From assembly GCF_000160135.1 (NCBI RefSeq), contig NZ_GG729933.1:378816-442815 (forward strand): a DNA stretch of 64,000 nucleotides, given 5' to 3'. A program made the translations under genes and the position numbers. Position 1 is the first letter of the stretch, and every line of letters starts with the position of its first letter. This stretch comes from Oribacterium sp. oral taxon 078 str. F0262. Its GTDB lineage: Bacteria; Bacillota; Clostridia; Lachnospirales; Lachnospiraceae. The notes beneath the pieces are model-generated. The model searched no databases, had not been told where the DNA came from, and worked only from the letters and a program-made list of their open reading frames with translations. Shown here piece after piece: positions 54,075 to 62,619 of the stretch.

Positions 54075-55100
54075 ATGATAAGGAAATTTTGTCTTTGTTT
54101 TAGTTTGATCTTGATGGTAATGCTGAGCGGCTGCGGCAAAAACGAGGCGCAGAATAAAGGGGCGTCTGATCTTGAAAAGGGAATCAGCGAGACCGGGAAC
54201 AGCAGTCATGGTCAATCAGCAGATAAAGAAGAGCTTTCCTCGAAAGCATCCGGCAAGACAGATTCCGAAGAGGAGTCTGCCATTTTCCGTTTTGATGACT
54301 GTCTTTTGATGAAAAACAGAGGCTTGGTAGTAGTAGGCAATGCAAAAGACACTCTCAGGACGGGAGACTTTGTCTTGCTGGAAACAGAGGATGGTCTATG
54401 TCCGGCGAAGGTAACAGCAATTGAACAGGGAAGAAATTTAATTTCTTCCGTCGGTGAAAATGACGGAAGAGCCGGGGTTTTGTTAAATGGTATCGTCGCG
54501 AAAGAGGTGAAGGATAAAATGGGATCTTCTTCCGGCAGCTTATTCCGCTATGATGAGACGAAGATACAGACGGATTACTTGGATACGAAAAAAGCCGGGG
54601 AGCTTGGTCTGAAGGAAGACCCCGACTTGGAAAGCTTTACAACAAAAGATGAAATGAAGATTAGCTTTCATAAGCTGTCCCCCAGTTCTTTTTTGAATGC
54701 AGATTATGATGCTGATACGATGGAAATTGACACCATCTATACCTATTCTCCCGACGGGAGTCAGGTAAATTTAGACAGCAAGACTTATATCTCTTTTCAG
54801 CAAATCACGGAGAATCCGGAGGACTGGGAGGCGTTTACGGAAAGGTGTAAAAAAGCATATCCAAGTATTGAGAAATTCCAGCTCCGGACGATCAATAGCA
54901 ATGGATTTGATTATCTTGTTTTTGGAGAGAGTAAAGATTATTACTATGAGTTTGTCTATGCTATGGATTTGGACTACTCCGTTTTGCTCACTGTCTCCAA
55001 AGAAGAAATGACTGAGGAACAAAGGGAAAGAGCCATTTGCGAATTTCATCATATGATTAAGACAATGCAGTTCGATACCTCTGAAAGAGACTTAGATTAA
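54075..55100 (+). CDS. Lipoprotein of unknown function
   Basis: 341 residues; ATG 54075 follows GAGGGGGAATCGAG. Signal peptide ends in lipobox MLSGC (Cys20), followed by a Ser/Glu-rich linker to about residue 65 and a beta-rich domain (GDFVLLETEDGLCPAKVTAIEQG). No family recognised. Last gene of the AT-rich membrane/lipoprotein cluster. Confidence 0.75.
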   Translation: MIRKFCLCFSLILMVMLSGCGKNEAQNKGASDLEKGISETGNSSHGQSADKEELSSKASGKTDSEEESAIFRFDDCLLMKNRGLVVVGNAKDTLRTGDFVLLETEDGLCPAKVTAIEQGRNLISSVGENDGRAGVLLNGIVAKEVKDKMGSSSGSLFRYDETKIQTDYLDTKKAGELGLKEDPDLESFTTKDEMKISFHKLSPSSFLNADYDADTMEIDTIYTYSPDGSQVNLDSKTYISFQQITENPEDWEAFTERCKKAYPSIEKFQLRTINSNGFDYLVFGESKDYYYEFVYAMDLDYSVLLTVSKEEMTEEQRERAICEFHHMIKTMQFDTSERDLD

Positions 55101-55316
55101 GGTCGGGCTAAAACTGAAAATCCGGTTCTGGTCAAGCTTTTTTGCAGCACTTATGGCTGATAAATTATCGCTTGTTTTGCGTGATGTCATCCTTGACGGA
55201 AGCTGTTTTTGAAACGCTGTGATCTCTGGCCGGTGCGGTGCAGGATTGTGGTGACAAATCAGGCTGAGGTACAAGCGCAAACGAAAGCAGAACGGCATTA
55301 CGAAAGGAGGATAAAA

Positions 55317-55430
55317 ATGCCGGAAGCCGGAAGATTTTCTGAAGCGGGATTTTCGCTCACAAATCAATTACCTCAAAGTCCTTTATGGATGTTTGATAGG
55401 ATAGGCATGTACATAAGAGAAATACGGTGA
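55317..55430 (+). CDS. Small ORF with strong ribosome site
   Basis: AAAGGAGGATAAAA precedes an ATG and 37 codons (MPEAGRFSEAGFSL...). The 3' half is antisense to the end of the ABC permease gene. It may be a truncated gene start rather than a functional peptide. Confidence 0.3.
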   Translation: MPEAGRFSEAGFSLTNQLPQSPLWMFDRIGMYIREIR

Positions 55431-56007
55431 CGCCAATTGCAAATAGGACAAGCTGCGCTATGCTCAAATTGGAAGGGTCATTCAAGCTTCCCAGACCGGG
55501 AAGATGATGCAGGATCTCCCCCACGCTTATTATGATGAAATTGACAATGCAGAATATTAAAAAGGGTTTTCCGATCTTGTATGCTGTCTTAAAAAAGCCC
55601 GCGAGAAAAATACTGTTAAATGCTGCAAATACAATTAGTGCATATCCAAGATAAGCCGCGTTTGCATTCATCAATGGATTTGCAGCATAAGGAGCGGCAG
55701 CTCCTAAAGCTTTCATTCTGATAATCGTCAGCGATGTATATAAAATAAAAGCCATGGATTCGATGAACAAAACGAATAAATATTTAGCTGTGACCACGTC
55801 TTGTTTTTTGACCGGCAGCATAACCGTGTATGTAATATCGTCGTATTCCCGGATCTGCTGGTAGGTATGGAAAATGCCAAGGCAGATAAAAAAGGAAGAG
55901 ACAAGAATGGGATATCTTGGAATCATTGTCATAGCCGAAAAGGCGATAAAGCAATAGCTCAAAGGGTTTGCCGACAGCTTCATTTCCTTATAAAGAAGTT
56001 TTTTCAT
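55357..56007 (-). CDS. ABC-2 type permease
   Basis: 216-residue permease with six helices. ATG 56007 follows GAGGTGAATCTGTG and overlaps the ATPase stop by one base; the open frame above is inside the ATPase gene. Works with the ATPase to export an unknown substrate. Confidence 0.85.
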   Translation of the reverse strand: MKKLLYKEMKLSANPLSYCFIAFSAMTMIPRYPILVSSFFICLGIFHTYQQIREYDDITYTVMLPVKKQDVVTAKYLFVLFIESMAFILYTSLTIIRMKALGAAAPYAANPLMNANAAYLGYALIVFAAFNSIFLAGFFKTAYKIGKPFLIFCIVNFIIISVGEILHHLPGLGSLNDPSNLSIAQLVLFAIGVTVFLLCTCLSYQTSIKDFEVIDL

Positions 56008-56750
56008 CACAGATTCACCTCTTCTCTTTCGATGTGTACCATGATATCTTCCAGCGTCGGCGCACCGCCGATTTCTCTTGCATAATAACGGATAAAATCT
56101 TCTTTTTCTGCGGATAAAAGCAATGCTCCATTTTTGATATAGCTGATAGTATCCGCACATTTCTCCAAATCACTGGTGATATGGGTGGAAAATAAAATTG
56201 CGACATCCTTTTCGGCAAGCTTCCGGAAAATTTCATTCATTTCATCTCTGGACACCGGGTCCAGCCCGCTTGTCGGCTCATCCAAAATCAAGAGCTTCGC
56301 ATGATGGGAAAGAGCCAGGCTAAGGTAGAATTTCACCTTCATGCCCTCGGAAAGCTCCATAATCTTTTTATTTTTGTCAAGCTTAAAGGCGTCAAGGTAA
56401 TGACGATATGCCTCATCATCCCAATTCTCATAGAAGATACGGGTAATGGCGACAATATCCTTTAGCTTTTCTCTTTTGTAATAGTCGATTCCGCCCACCG
56501 CATAACCAATCTGCTGTTTGATTTTGGCCTCATTATCGAGATAATTCATTCCGAGAATATGAACGCTGCCTGCGTCGGGATGTACAAGATTCAGAATGGA
56601 TTTGAGCGTTGTCGTCTTACCTGCGCCATTTCTGCCTATAAAGCCCATAACTTCACCGGCCTTAATACGAAAGCTGATTGGCTTTAATTCAAAAGTCGGA
56701 TAAATTTTCGAAAGGCCATTTACTTCCAGAAGGTATCCCATATCATTCAT
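56007..56750 (-). CDS. ABC transporter ATP-binding protein (export type)
   Basis: 247 residues. Walker A GRNGAGKTTTLK, signature region ELSEGMKVKFYLSLALS (LSEGM, a common variant in YtrB-like ATPases) and Walker B LLILDEPTSGLDP. GAGG lies four bases before ATG 56750, inside the end of the AbrB gene; ATG 56741 is an alternative. Middle gene of an AbrB-ATPase-permease operon. Confidence 0.9.
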   Translation of the reverse strand: MNDMGYLLEVNGLSKIYPTFELKPISFRIKAGEVMGFIGRNGAGKTTTLKSILNLVHPDAGSVHILGMNYLDNEAKIKQQIGYAVGGIDYYKREKLKDIVAITRIFYENWDDEAYRHYLDAFKLDKNKKIMELSEGMKVKFYLSLALSHHAKLLILDEPTSGLDPVSRDEMNEIFRKLAEKDVAILFSTHITSDLEKCADTISYIKNGALLLSAEKEDFIRYYAREIGGAPTLEDIMVHIEREEVNL

Positions 56751-56955
56751 CCTCTGTCTCTTGAAAAGCTGCTTCCATCAAGTGTGCGAATGCTCCCTTT
56801 GGCGGTATGGCAATGCCTCGTTTTTCATCGCCGAGAAGCAGAATGGTATCACCGGGTTTGATATTAAAGATTTCCCGTGCCTGTTTTGGTATTACTATCT
56901 GCCCTTTTTCCCCAACTGTGGCTGTCCAGGCATATTTCCCCTTTGGTGCCTTCAT
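56743..56955 (-). CDS. AbrB/MazE/SpoVT-family transition regulator
   Basis: 70-residue DNA-binding protein with the swapped-hairpin AbrB fold (TATVGEKGQIVIPKQAREIFNIKPGDTILLLGD). ATG 56955 follows GGGG ten bases upstream. First gene of the operon with the ABC transporter; the perfect palindrome overlapping its promoter suggests autoregulation. Confidence 0.88.
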   Translation of the reverse strand: MKAPKGKYAWTATVGEKGQIVIPKQAREIFNIKPGDTILLLGDEKRGIAIPPKGAFAHLMEAAFQETEDE

Positions 56956-56981
56956 GATGATTGATCCCCTGTAATAATGTG

Positions 56982-57024
56982 ATATGGTATGATTTGTATA
57001 ACTAATCATACCATATGATTTCAA
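56982..57024 (-). promoter_or_regulatory. Promoter and perfect 13-bp palindromic operator of the AbrB-ABC operon
   Basis: ATATGGTATGATT (56982-56994) and AATCATACCATAT (57004-57016) are exact inverted repeats with a nine-base centre. On the minus strand TTGAAA (57019-57024) and TATACA in the centre, 18 bases apart, form the promoter, so the operator covers it. 57025-57170 shows no gene. Confidence 0.75.
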
Positions 57025-57170
57025 AAAAGCAAGTGCTGATGATGGATTATAAGGCTCACCGCTGTTTCCAGCAATATACTCGGCAATTTTGAAAAACCTT
57101 GCTGCACATAGCCTTTTTAGAGAAATCTTGATTTAATGCAATGGGCGCTTGGACAAAAAGGCATTATCGT

Positions 57171-57716
57171 TTAGATCCTTTCCGCAAGAGAGGCGGCCTG
57201 TTTACAGCCGTCTGTTTTCTCAATGTCCCCCGGGTTTTGCACACCGGGGATCAATACCTCGCCCACCATATGCCACTGCAGCAGGGTAGCAGTGCGTTCG
57301 ATGGAAAAGCGCACGCCATCCATTACAGAGATATCATGTTCTGCGCAGCAGCAGATCAGGGCACAGCCTTTCCCGGCGATATTTTCATGCTCCATACCGA
57401 AGGGGAACATCTTGTCGATCACTGCTTTGATTTTTGCCGGGATAGAGTACCAGTACACCGGCATAGTATAGACGACGGTATCCGCCTCTAAAACAATAGG
57501 GGCAATAGAATTAAAATCATCGTCAAAGGCACAGGCTTTCCCGCTTTTAAAGCAGTTTTCGCAGGCACGGCATCCGCCCACATTTAAGGAGTTCGCGTCA
57601 AAGCGGATGACACTGTGACCCCTTGCTTCTGCTTCCTTGATGAAGGCGTCTGTCATGGCGAAGCTGTTCCCGTTTTTTCGGGGGCTGCCGGTGATGACTG
57701 CGATTTTCTTTCCCAT
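57171..57716 (-). CDS. NADPH-dependent FMN reductase-like flavoprotein
   Basis: 181 residues of the flavodoxin/NADPH-FMN reductase fold. ATG 57716 follows AGGAGGGATTTTC. FMN-binding TGSPRKNGNSFAMTDAF, a cysteine cluster (GGCRACENCFKSGKACAFDDDF, ferredoxin-like spacing) and PVYWYSIPAKIKAVIDKMF are visible. Iron-sulfur-flavoprotein-like reductases often sit opposite an HxlR regulator and detoxify quinones or nitro compounds. Confidence 0.9.
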   Translation of the reverse strand: MGKKIAVITGSPRKNGNSFAMTDAFIKEAEARGHSVIRFDANSLNVGGCRACENCFKSGKACAFDDDFNSIAPIVLEADTVVYTMPVYWYSIPAKIKAVIDKMFPFGMEHENIAGKGCALICCCAEHDISVMDGVRFSIERTATLLQWHMVGEVLIPGVQNPGDIEKTDGCKQAASLAERI

Positions 57717-57832
57717 GAAAATCCCTCCTGCTCTTCTCCTGCTCTTTTTGCTCCTTGTCGGCTGGCAGAGCACGTTTACTTTCTCCGAGGCCTGCATTAT
57801 AATTTTATTCAGAATGAGATTTTCGGCAAGTA

Positions 57833-57875
57833 CGCACATTGAGGTGCGATACTTACAGGGGAGTCAGATACTTAC
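57833..57875. promoter_or_regulatory. Candidate HxlR operators in the divergent region
   Basis: GATACTTAC occurs at 57848-57856 and 57867-57875, 19 bases apart. AAGTACGCA just upstream and TGCGATACTT form an imperfect inverted repeat. They lie between the two divergent genes. Confidence 0.45.
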
Positions 57876-57892
57876 TTTTCGGAGAGTGTAAA

Positions 57893-58225
57893 ATGCATGG
57901 AAAATGTATCGATAAGGAATGTCTGAGTTCCACGGGGTTCGGTTATACCCTGTCGTTAATCAACGGGAAATATAAAATGACGATCCTCTATACCTTAATG
58001 TCGTTTGGCGTGGTTCGCTTTAATGAGATGAAAAAATATATCGGAGGGATTTCTTATAAGACCTTAAGCTCTGCCCTGAAGGAACTGGAGGCCGATCGGC
58101 TTGTACACAGAGAGGAGTATCCGCAGATCCCGCCTAAGGTAGAATACAGTCTGACAGACAGAGGGAAATCCCTTATTCCCATTCTGGATGGGATGTGTGA
58201 GTGGGGGGATAAAAACAGGATCTAG
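57893..58225 (+). CDS. HxlR-family transcriptional regulator
   Basis: 110-residue winged-helix regulator. ATG 57893 follows GGAGAGTGTAAA. Cys residues at positions 5 and 10 (MHGKCIDKEC) precede LSLINGKYKMTILYTLM and FNEMKKYIGGISYKTLSSALKELEADRLV; such N-terminal cysteines can sense reactive electrophiles. Divergent from the flavoprotein, which it probably controls. Confidence 0.9.
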   Translation: MHGKCIDKECLSSTGFGYTLSLINGKYKMTILYTLMSFGVVRFNEMKKYIGGISYKTLSSALKELEADRLVHREEYPQIPPKVEYSLTDRGKSLIPILDGMCEWGDKNRI

Positions 58226-58341
58226 TGGCGCGCTGTCTCTCGAGATGCATTATTAGCTGACTTCGTCTGCAGCGCTGCGTCACAAGGAAAATCATAGCGG
58301 AGCACCCGGATAAGGGCCGGCTCAGGAACAAAGACCCGGAG

Positions 58342-58409
58342 CATGTCAAACGAAATCGCGCCGAGGAGTGCGCTCGCGCGGATCAGCGCATTGCTTTCCG
58401 TTTGACATG
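58342..58409. repeat. Intergenic inverted-repeat element
   Basis: CATGTCAAACG (58342-58352) and CGTTTGACATG (58399-58409) are perfect 11-bp inverted repeats around a GC-rich core with CGCG-rich sub-repeats. I recall similar TGTCAAACG/CGTTTGACA elements between genes of other Lachnospiraceae, but cannot check this. Confidence 0.6.
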
Positions 58410-58417
58410 TCACCTGG

Positions 58418-58489
58418 ATGCACTCTTTTGGGCTGTGCTTTCACATAATCTGGGTGCGTTCTTTCAGACTGTGCTTTCGCATAATGAAG
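58418..58489 (+). repeat. 36-bp direct repeat, two copies
   Basis: Units start at 58418 and 58454 and share GCxxTCTTTxxGxCTGTGCTTTCxCATAAT. The period is a multiple of three; an open frame 58402-58659 reads the units as two 12-residue repeats (LDALFWAVLSHN and LGAFFQTVLSHN) but has no ribosome site. 58226-58732 has no gene I trust. Confidence 0.6.
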
Positions 58490-58643
58490 TACTCCGGAAA
58501 GGAAGTGAGCATTTTGGACCTTCATTTCTTGATGCCGATGCGCCGATAATCTCATGGGAAGCAGCTGCGCATGATCCCTGCGCGGTTTTACCTGATCTTA
58601 TTGATGAAGATCCCGACAGCGAGCCGCAAAAAAGTGGTAAAAG

Positions 58644-58706
58644 ATGGCAGTGGAGATAATTGTGGTTATCCTGAGCATACTGCTTTTCATTATGTGCAGG
58701 ACTTGA
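58644..58706 (+). CDS. Possible 20-residue hydrophobic peptide
   Basis: ATG, one membrane-helix-like segment (MAVEIIVVILSILLFIMCRT), TGA. It resembles type I toxin or small membrane peptides in size and character only. No ribosome site is visible, so doubt is high. Confidence 0.25.
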   Translation: MAVEIIVVILSILLFIMCRT

Positions 58707-58732
58707 TTTGTACCTAAGGAGACGGGACGGCA

Positions 58733-59968
58733 TCAGACAGAGGAATTCCGGGAGAGCTCAAGTATGAGCTCTTGGAGTGCATCCGCCGTACGGTCGATCT
58801 CCTCCTCCGTATTGAAGTATCCGATGGAGAGGCGGAGACTGCCCTCCGGGAAACTGCCGAATGCCCTGTGGGCGGAGGGAGCGCAGTGGAGCCCGACTCT
58901 GCTCGAGATGTGAAAGCGCTCATCGAGCCGGAATGCGAGCTCCGAGAGCGGAAGCCCGGGGGCCTGAAGAGAGAGGACAGGGCAGTAGGCGGGAGCCTGC
59001 GGAGCGGCTTCAAGCGCATCGTGGGCGCTGTCTTCTCCCTTTGGGGAAGAGGACGGGGCATCCGGATGGCCGAGGATCCGGAGCGCCGGAATTTCGCGGA
59101 GCCTTTTCAGGAGACGCTCTGTGAGGGCGGCCTCCCGCCCCGCAATATTCTCAATGCCGGTTCTCTCCAAAAAGGAGAGCGCCGCGGAGAGCCCGTAAAT
59201 TCCGGGGAGATTCATCGTGCCTGCCTCCAGACGGTCCGGAAGGAAGTCCGGCATCTCCTCGCTGTCCGAGCGGCTTCCGGTGCCGCCGGAGATCAGGGGA
59301 GAAAGCTCTTCGCCGAGACCGTCCCGGAGCAGGACTCCCCCGATTCCCTGGGGGCCGAGAAGGCTCTTGTGTCCGGTGAAGCAGAGCGCGTCGATCTGCA
59401 TTTTTTCCATATCGATCGGTACCGAGCCCGCCGTCTGGGCGCAGTCCAGGACGAAGAGGAGCTTATGGCGGCGGCAGAAATTTCCGAGAAGAGCTGCGGG
59501 ATGGATGAGGCCGCTCACATTGGAGGCATGGGTGCATACGAGGGCGCGCGTATTGTCCCGGAGCAGCCCCTCCAGAAGCGAAAGCTTCATCTGCCCCATG
59601 GAATCCGTCGGGATCCTTGTGAAGCTTATGCCCCGGCTTCGAAGCTGCATGAGAGGGCGCATCACGGCGTTATGCTCCAGGGAGGAGACGAGAACATGAT
59701 CTCCCTCCTTCAGAAAGCCCTTCAGGACGAGATTTAAGGAGGCGGTCACGCCGGAGGAGAAAATGAGATTTCTGGGATCCGGCCCGCGGAAAAGCGCACA
59801 GAGGCGCTCCCTCGTTTCAAAAACCGTATTTTCCGCCCGGTAGGCATTCCGGTAGCCGCCCCGGTTGATATTTGTGCCGATATTTTTCATAAAGTCATAG
59901 ACTGCCTCGGCGACCTCGGGCGGTTTGGGAAAGGAGGTCGCGGCATTGTCGAGATAGATGGGGGTCAT
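58733..59968 (-). CDS. Class V aminotransferase / cysteine desulfurase-like (EF2568 type)
   Basis: PLP enzyme of 411 residues. N-terminal [16 protein letters not shown] region SGVTASLN and [15 protein letters not shown] lysine in [15 protein letters not shown] and active cysteine in [11 protein letters not shown]. This subgroup is commonly found with YedE/YedF in selenium-using bacteria and may release sulfur or selenium from cysteine or selenocysteine. AGGAGGAAAAT precedes the ATG. Divergent from the YedE-TusA-DUF3343 operon. Confidence 0.9.
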   Translation of the reverse strand: MTPIYLDNAATSFPKPPEVAEAVYDFMKNIGTNINRGGYRNAYRAENTVFETRERLCALFRGPDPRNLIFSSGVTASLNLVLKGFLKEGDHVLVSSLEHNAVMRPLMQLRSRGISFTRIPTDSMGQMKLSLLEGLLRDNTRALVCTHASNVSGLIHPAALLGNFCRRHKLLFVLDCAQTAGSVPIDMEKMQIDALCFTGHKSLLGPQGIGGVLLRDGLGEELSPLISGGTGSRSDSEEMPDFLPDRLEAGTMNLPGIYGLSAALSFLERTGIENIAGREAALTERLLKRLREIPALRILGHPDAPSSSPKGEDSAHDALEAAPQAPAYCPVLSLQAPGLPLSELAFRLDERFHISSRVGLHCAPSAHRAFGSFPEGSLRLSIGYFNTEEEIDRTADALQELILELSRNSSV

Positions 59969-60050
59969 TCCTATTTTCCTCCTTATTTATCAGCAAATTC
60001 TATAAGTTTCCCTTCTGATTTAAATAATAAAATATCATATTTCTTAAAAT

Positions 60051-60061
60051 TATGCTAGAAT
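60051..60061 (+). promoter_or_regulatory. Extended -10 promoter of the yedE operon
   Basis: TATGCTAGAAT carries TGC before TAGAAT (extended -10). The -35 region is AT-rich and weak. Confidence 0.45.
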
Positions 60062-60112
60062 CGGTGGTGAAAATTATGCCAGATGGATGGGCAGAGGAAA
60101 GAAGGAGGGAAT

Positions 60113-61177
60113 ATGAATGTGAAAGCGGAACGGATCACGATCGCCGTCGCAGGCGCCGTGATCGGTCTTGTCTCAGTGGCGCTGGTTCTCCTGGGGAATC
60201 CGGCGAACATGGGATTTTGTCTCGCCTGTTTTATCCGGGACACGGCGGGAGGTCTGGGGCTTCACAGGGCAGAGGCGGTACAATACATCCGGCCGGAGCT
60301 GATCGGACTGATTCTGGGGGCGATGCTGCTCTCTTTGTTCCGGGGGGAGTTTTCCGTGCGGGGAGGCTCCGCGCCGATGACGAGATTTCTTCTGGGATTT
60401 TTCGTGATGATCGGCTGTCTGATGTTCCTCGGCTGCCCCTTTCGGACGGTGCTTCGGCTCGCGGGAGGGGATTTCAACGCGATCTTCGGTCTTCTGGGAT
60501 TTATATGCGGGATTGTCGCAGGGATCTATTTCCTGAACAGAGGCTATTCCCTGAAGAGAAGCTATCAGCAGACCCGCCCCGAAGGGCTGATCCTTCCGGC
60601 GATTCAGCTCGTTTTTCTCGCGCTTGTACTTGCGGCCCCGGCCTTTATCTTCTTCACGAAGGAAGGACCCGGTGCGAAGCACGCGGCGGTTCTGATCTCG
60701 CTTCTCGCGGGACTTTTGGTCGGAGCACTGGCACAGCACACGAGGATGTGCATGGTCGGCGGGATCCGGGATTTCATCCTCTTCCGTGAGCCGAAGCTTC
60801 TGATCGGCTTTTGCATGATCTTCGTCGCGGCATTTCTCGCCAATCTCATGAGCGGGCATTTTCACCCTGGCTTTGCCGATCAGCCGGTCGCGCATACGGA
60901 AAGTCTATGGAATTTCCTCGGCATGCTTCTCGCCGGCTATGGCTGCTGTCTCCTGGGCGGCTGTCCGCTTCGGCAGATGGTCATGGCGGGAGAGGGAAAT
61001 ACGGATTCTGCGGTGACTTACCTTGGGCTCTTCGTCGGTGCGGCCTTCGCGCATAACTTCGCGTTGGCATCTTCCGGGAAGGGCTCGACACCGAACGGCC
61101 GGATTGCCGTGATTTTGGGACTTGTCGTAGTGACGGTGATCGCGGTTTCCAATACTTTCAATAAGAAGGAAGCTTAA
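60113..61177 (+). CDS. yedE: YedE-type selenium/sulfur transporter
   Basis: Membrane protein of the YeeE/YedE family, 354 residues and about nine helices, probably importing a sulfur or selenium species. ATG 60113 follows AAGGAGGGAAT. Conserved cysteines: GFCLACFIRD, FLGCPFR, RMCMVGGIRDF and GCCLLGGCPLRQMVMAGEGN. The operon with a TusA-like carrier and DUF3343 points to the selenium-associated subgroup. Confidence 0.9.
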   Translation: MNVKAERITIAVAGAVIGLVSVALVLLGNPANMGFCLACFIRDTAGGLGLHRAEAVQYIRPELIGLILGAMLLSLFRGEFSVRGGSAPMTRFLLGFFVMIGCLMFLGCPFRTVLRLAGGDFNAIFGLLGFICGIVAGIYFLNRGYSLKRSYQQTRPEGLILPAIQLVFLALVLAAPAFIFFTKEGPGAKHAAVLISLLAGLLVGALAQHTRMCMVGGIRDFILFREPKLLIGFCMIFVAAFLANLMSGHFHPGFADQPVAHTESLWNFLGMLLAGYGCCLLGGCPLRQMVMAGEGNTDSAVTYLGLFVGAAFAHNFALASSGKGSTPNGRIAVILGLVVVTVIAVSNTFNKKEA

Positions 61178-61219
61178 GGGAGAAAGCCGGGGGCTTTCGG
61201 AAAGGAGGGGAGAGAAGCT

Positions 61220-61423
61220 ATGATCGATGTGAGAGGGCTGTCCTGCCCGCAGCCGGTAATCCAGGTGAAGAAGGCGCTGGAGAAAAAGGAAGCGAGCTAT
61301 GAGGTGCTGCTGGACAGCATGGTTTCTGTGGAGAATGTAAAGCGTTTTGCCGCGAGTGCGGGCTACAAGGCGGAGTTCCGGGAGGAAAACGGCGAGTACC
61401 GCATGAATCTGAGCAAGCTATGA
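61220..61423 (+). CDS. TusA/SirA-family sulfur (selenium) carrier
   Basis: 67 residues with the CPxP motif (RGLSCPQPVIQVKKAL) whose Cys carries persulfide or selenide. AAAGGAGGGGAG precedes the ATG. The full YedF has a second DsrE-like domain, which is absent here; only the TusA half is present. ATGA overlap with the next gene. Confidence 0.92.
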   Translation: MIDVRGLSCPQPVIQVKKALEKKEASYEVLLDSMVSVENVKRFAASAGYKAEFREENGEYRMNLSKL

Positions 61424-61671
61424 GAGAGTATATCGCGACCTTCTATAATCATTTCGGCGCGGTGCGCTTCGAGCGGGAGCTTCGCAAGATGGGAGCTCCC
61501 GCGAGGATGATGCCGGTCCCCCGGGACCTGAGCTCCTCCTGTGGGACGGCGGTGAAATTTCAGCGGGAGGAGAGTGATTTTTCCGATTTCCGGGACGAGC
61601 ACGGGGAGATCGAGCAAATTGCGGAGATCCTGGAGAAGTCCTACCGCGTGCTCTGGAAAAGTCAGAGCTGA
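61420..61671 (+). CDS. DUF3343 putative Se/S carrier protein
   Basis: 83 residues of the DUF3343 family. Family features are IATFYNHFGAVRFERELRKMG, PVPRDLSSSCGTAVKF with a conserved Cys, and a helical end. It starts inside the TusA-like stop codon, so the two are co-translated. The family is linked to selenium metabolism by context. Confidence 0.87.
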   Translation: MREYIATFYNHFGAVRFERELRKMGAPARMMPVPRDLSSSCGTAVKFQREESDFSDFRDEHGEIEQIAEILEKSYRVLWKSQS

Positions 61672-61746
61672 GAGGATGATTCTCCTCTTGCATTCCGGAT
61701 CAAATTGCGCTACACTATACAGGTCGCAGGGAGAGCGATTCTTTTA

Positions 61747-61819
61747 GGGGGTGTAGCTCAGCTGGGAGAGCGCAGCGTTCGCAACGCTGAGGTCGCGAGT
61801 TCGAATCTCGTCGTCTCCA
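61747..61819 (+). tRNA. tRNA-Ala (CGC)
   Basis: 73 bases; acceptor GGGGGTG/CGTCTCC with wobble pairs, anticodon stem CAGCG/CGCTG with loop TTCGCAA, T arm GCGAG-TTCGAAT-CTCGT. CCA not encoded. Confidence 0.93.
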
Positions 61820-61825
61820 CTGTAT

Positions 61826-61860
61826 GGACCGTATTCGGACTTTCGGGTGCGGTCCTTTTT
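61826..61860 (+). terminator. Terminator of tRNA-Ala
   Basis: GGACCG pairs with CGGTCC, followed by TTTTT. Confidence 0.75.
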
Positions 61861-62043
61861 GATCTGATAAAGCTGCCGGGGGCCGGCTTATGCAGTGGGC
61901 GCGGCCCGGAGCCTCGAAGGAAAAGAGGAAGGGAAAGACAGTGTGCGGCCGGGCGCAGGGAAGAGATCCATGAGGCGTATGGAGGCTGCGGCGAAATAAG
62001 GATGGGACAGCATGCGGCCGGATGCAGGGAAGAGAGGGAGAGG

Positions 62044-62619
62044 ATGGAGCGCTTTTTGAGAAAGCCGCCGAAGAAAAGAAAGAAGGACGGACGCATACAG
62101 ACAGAGGGCGGAGAGCTCCTTTCCTCCTACCAGAGGAAGCTCAGGGAACGTCTCTCCTCGGAAGCGGAGAGCGAGGAGAGCGCCAAGTCAGCGCATGGGC
62201 AGGATCGATCGGACGGTGAAGGCGGGAGAGGGGAGAGGGGGCGGGAGCCCGACTATCGCTTTGAGCCCTGCCGGGAGAGCTTTTGCTGCATCCATTGCGG
62301 GCGGGAAATCCGGGCCGAAGGGGCAGGCTCTGCGCACAGGAATCACTGCCCCCACTGTCTTCACAGTCTCCATGTGGATCGGGAGCCGGGGGACCGCGCG
62401 TCGGACTGCCGCGGGGAGATGGAGGCGATCGCTGTCTGGGTGAAGGAGGACGGAGAGTGGGCCCTCATTCACCGCTGCAAAAAGTGCGGAAAGCTGAGCG
62501 CAAACCGCGTCCTCTCGGATGACAATCCGCTTGCCCTCATGCAGCTTGCCGTAAAGGCTCTCGCGAATCCTCCCTTTCCTCTCCGCTTCCTGGAGGACTA
62601 CCTCCGGGGAGTCCGCTGA
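62044..62619 (+). CDS. RNHCP-domain zinc-ribbon protein
   Basis: 191 residues. A basic N-terminus (ERFLRKPPKKRKKDGR) and low-complexity Ser/Glu/Gly linker to about residue 90 precede the RNHCP domain: FCCIHCG, RNHCPHCLHSLHVD and CKKCGKL, likely zinc knuckles. ATG 62044 follows AGAGGGAGAGG; ATG 62002 is possible. Function unknown; relatives may act near ribosomes or RNA. Confidence 0.82.
   Translation: MERFLRKPPKKRKKDGRIQTEGGELLSSYQRKLRERLSSEAESEESAKSAHGQDRSDGEGGRGERGREPDYRFEPCRESFCCIHCGREIRAEGAGSAHRNHCPHCLHSLHVDREPGDRASDCRGEMEAIAVWVKEDGEWALIHRCKKCGKLSANRVLSDDNPLALMQLAVKALANPPFPLRFLEDYLRGVR

Noticed and set aside
60052-60789. 245-codon frame overlapping yedE
   Set aside because: Other frame of the yedE gene with Arg/Gly-rich random translation.
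61705-62043. Upstream extension of the RNHCP gene through tRNA-Ala
   Set aside because: The frame happens to be open through the tRNA and its terminator; real starts with ribosome sites lie at 62044 or 62002.
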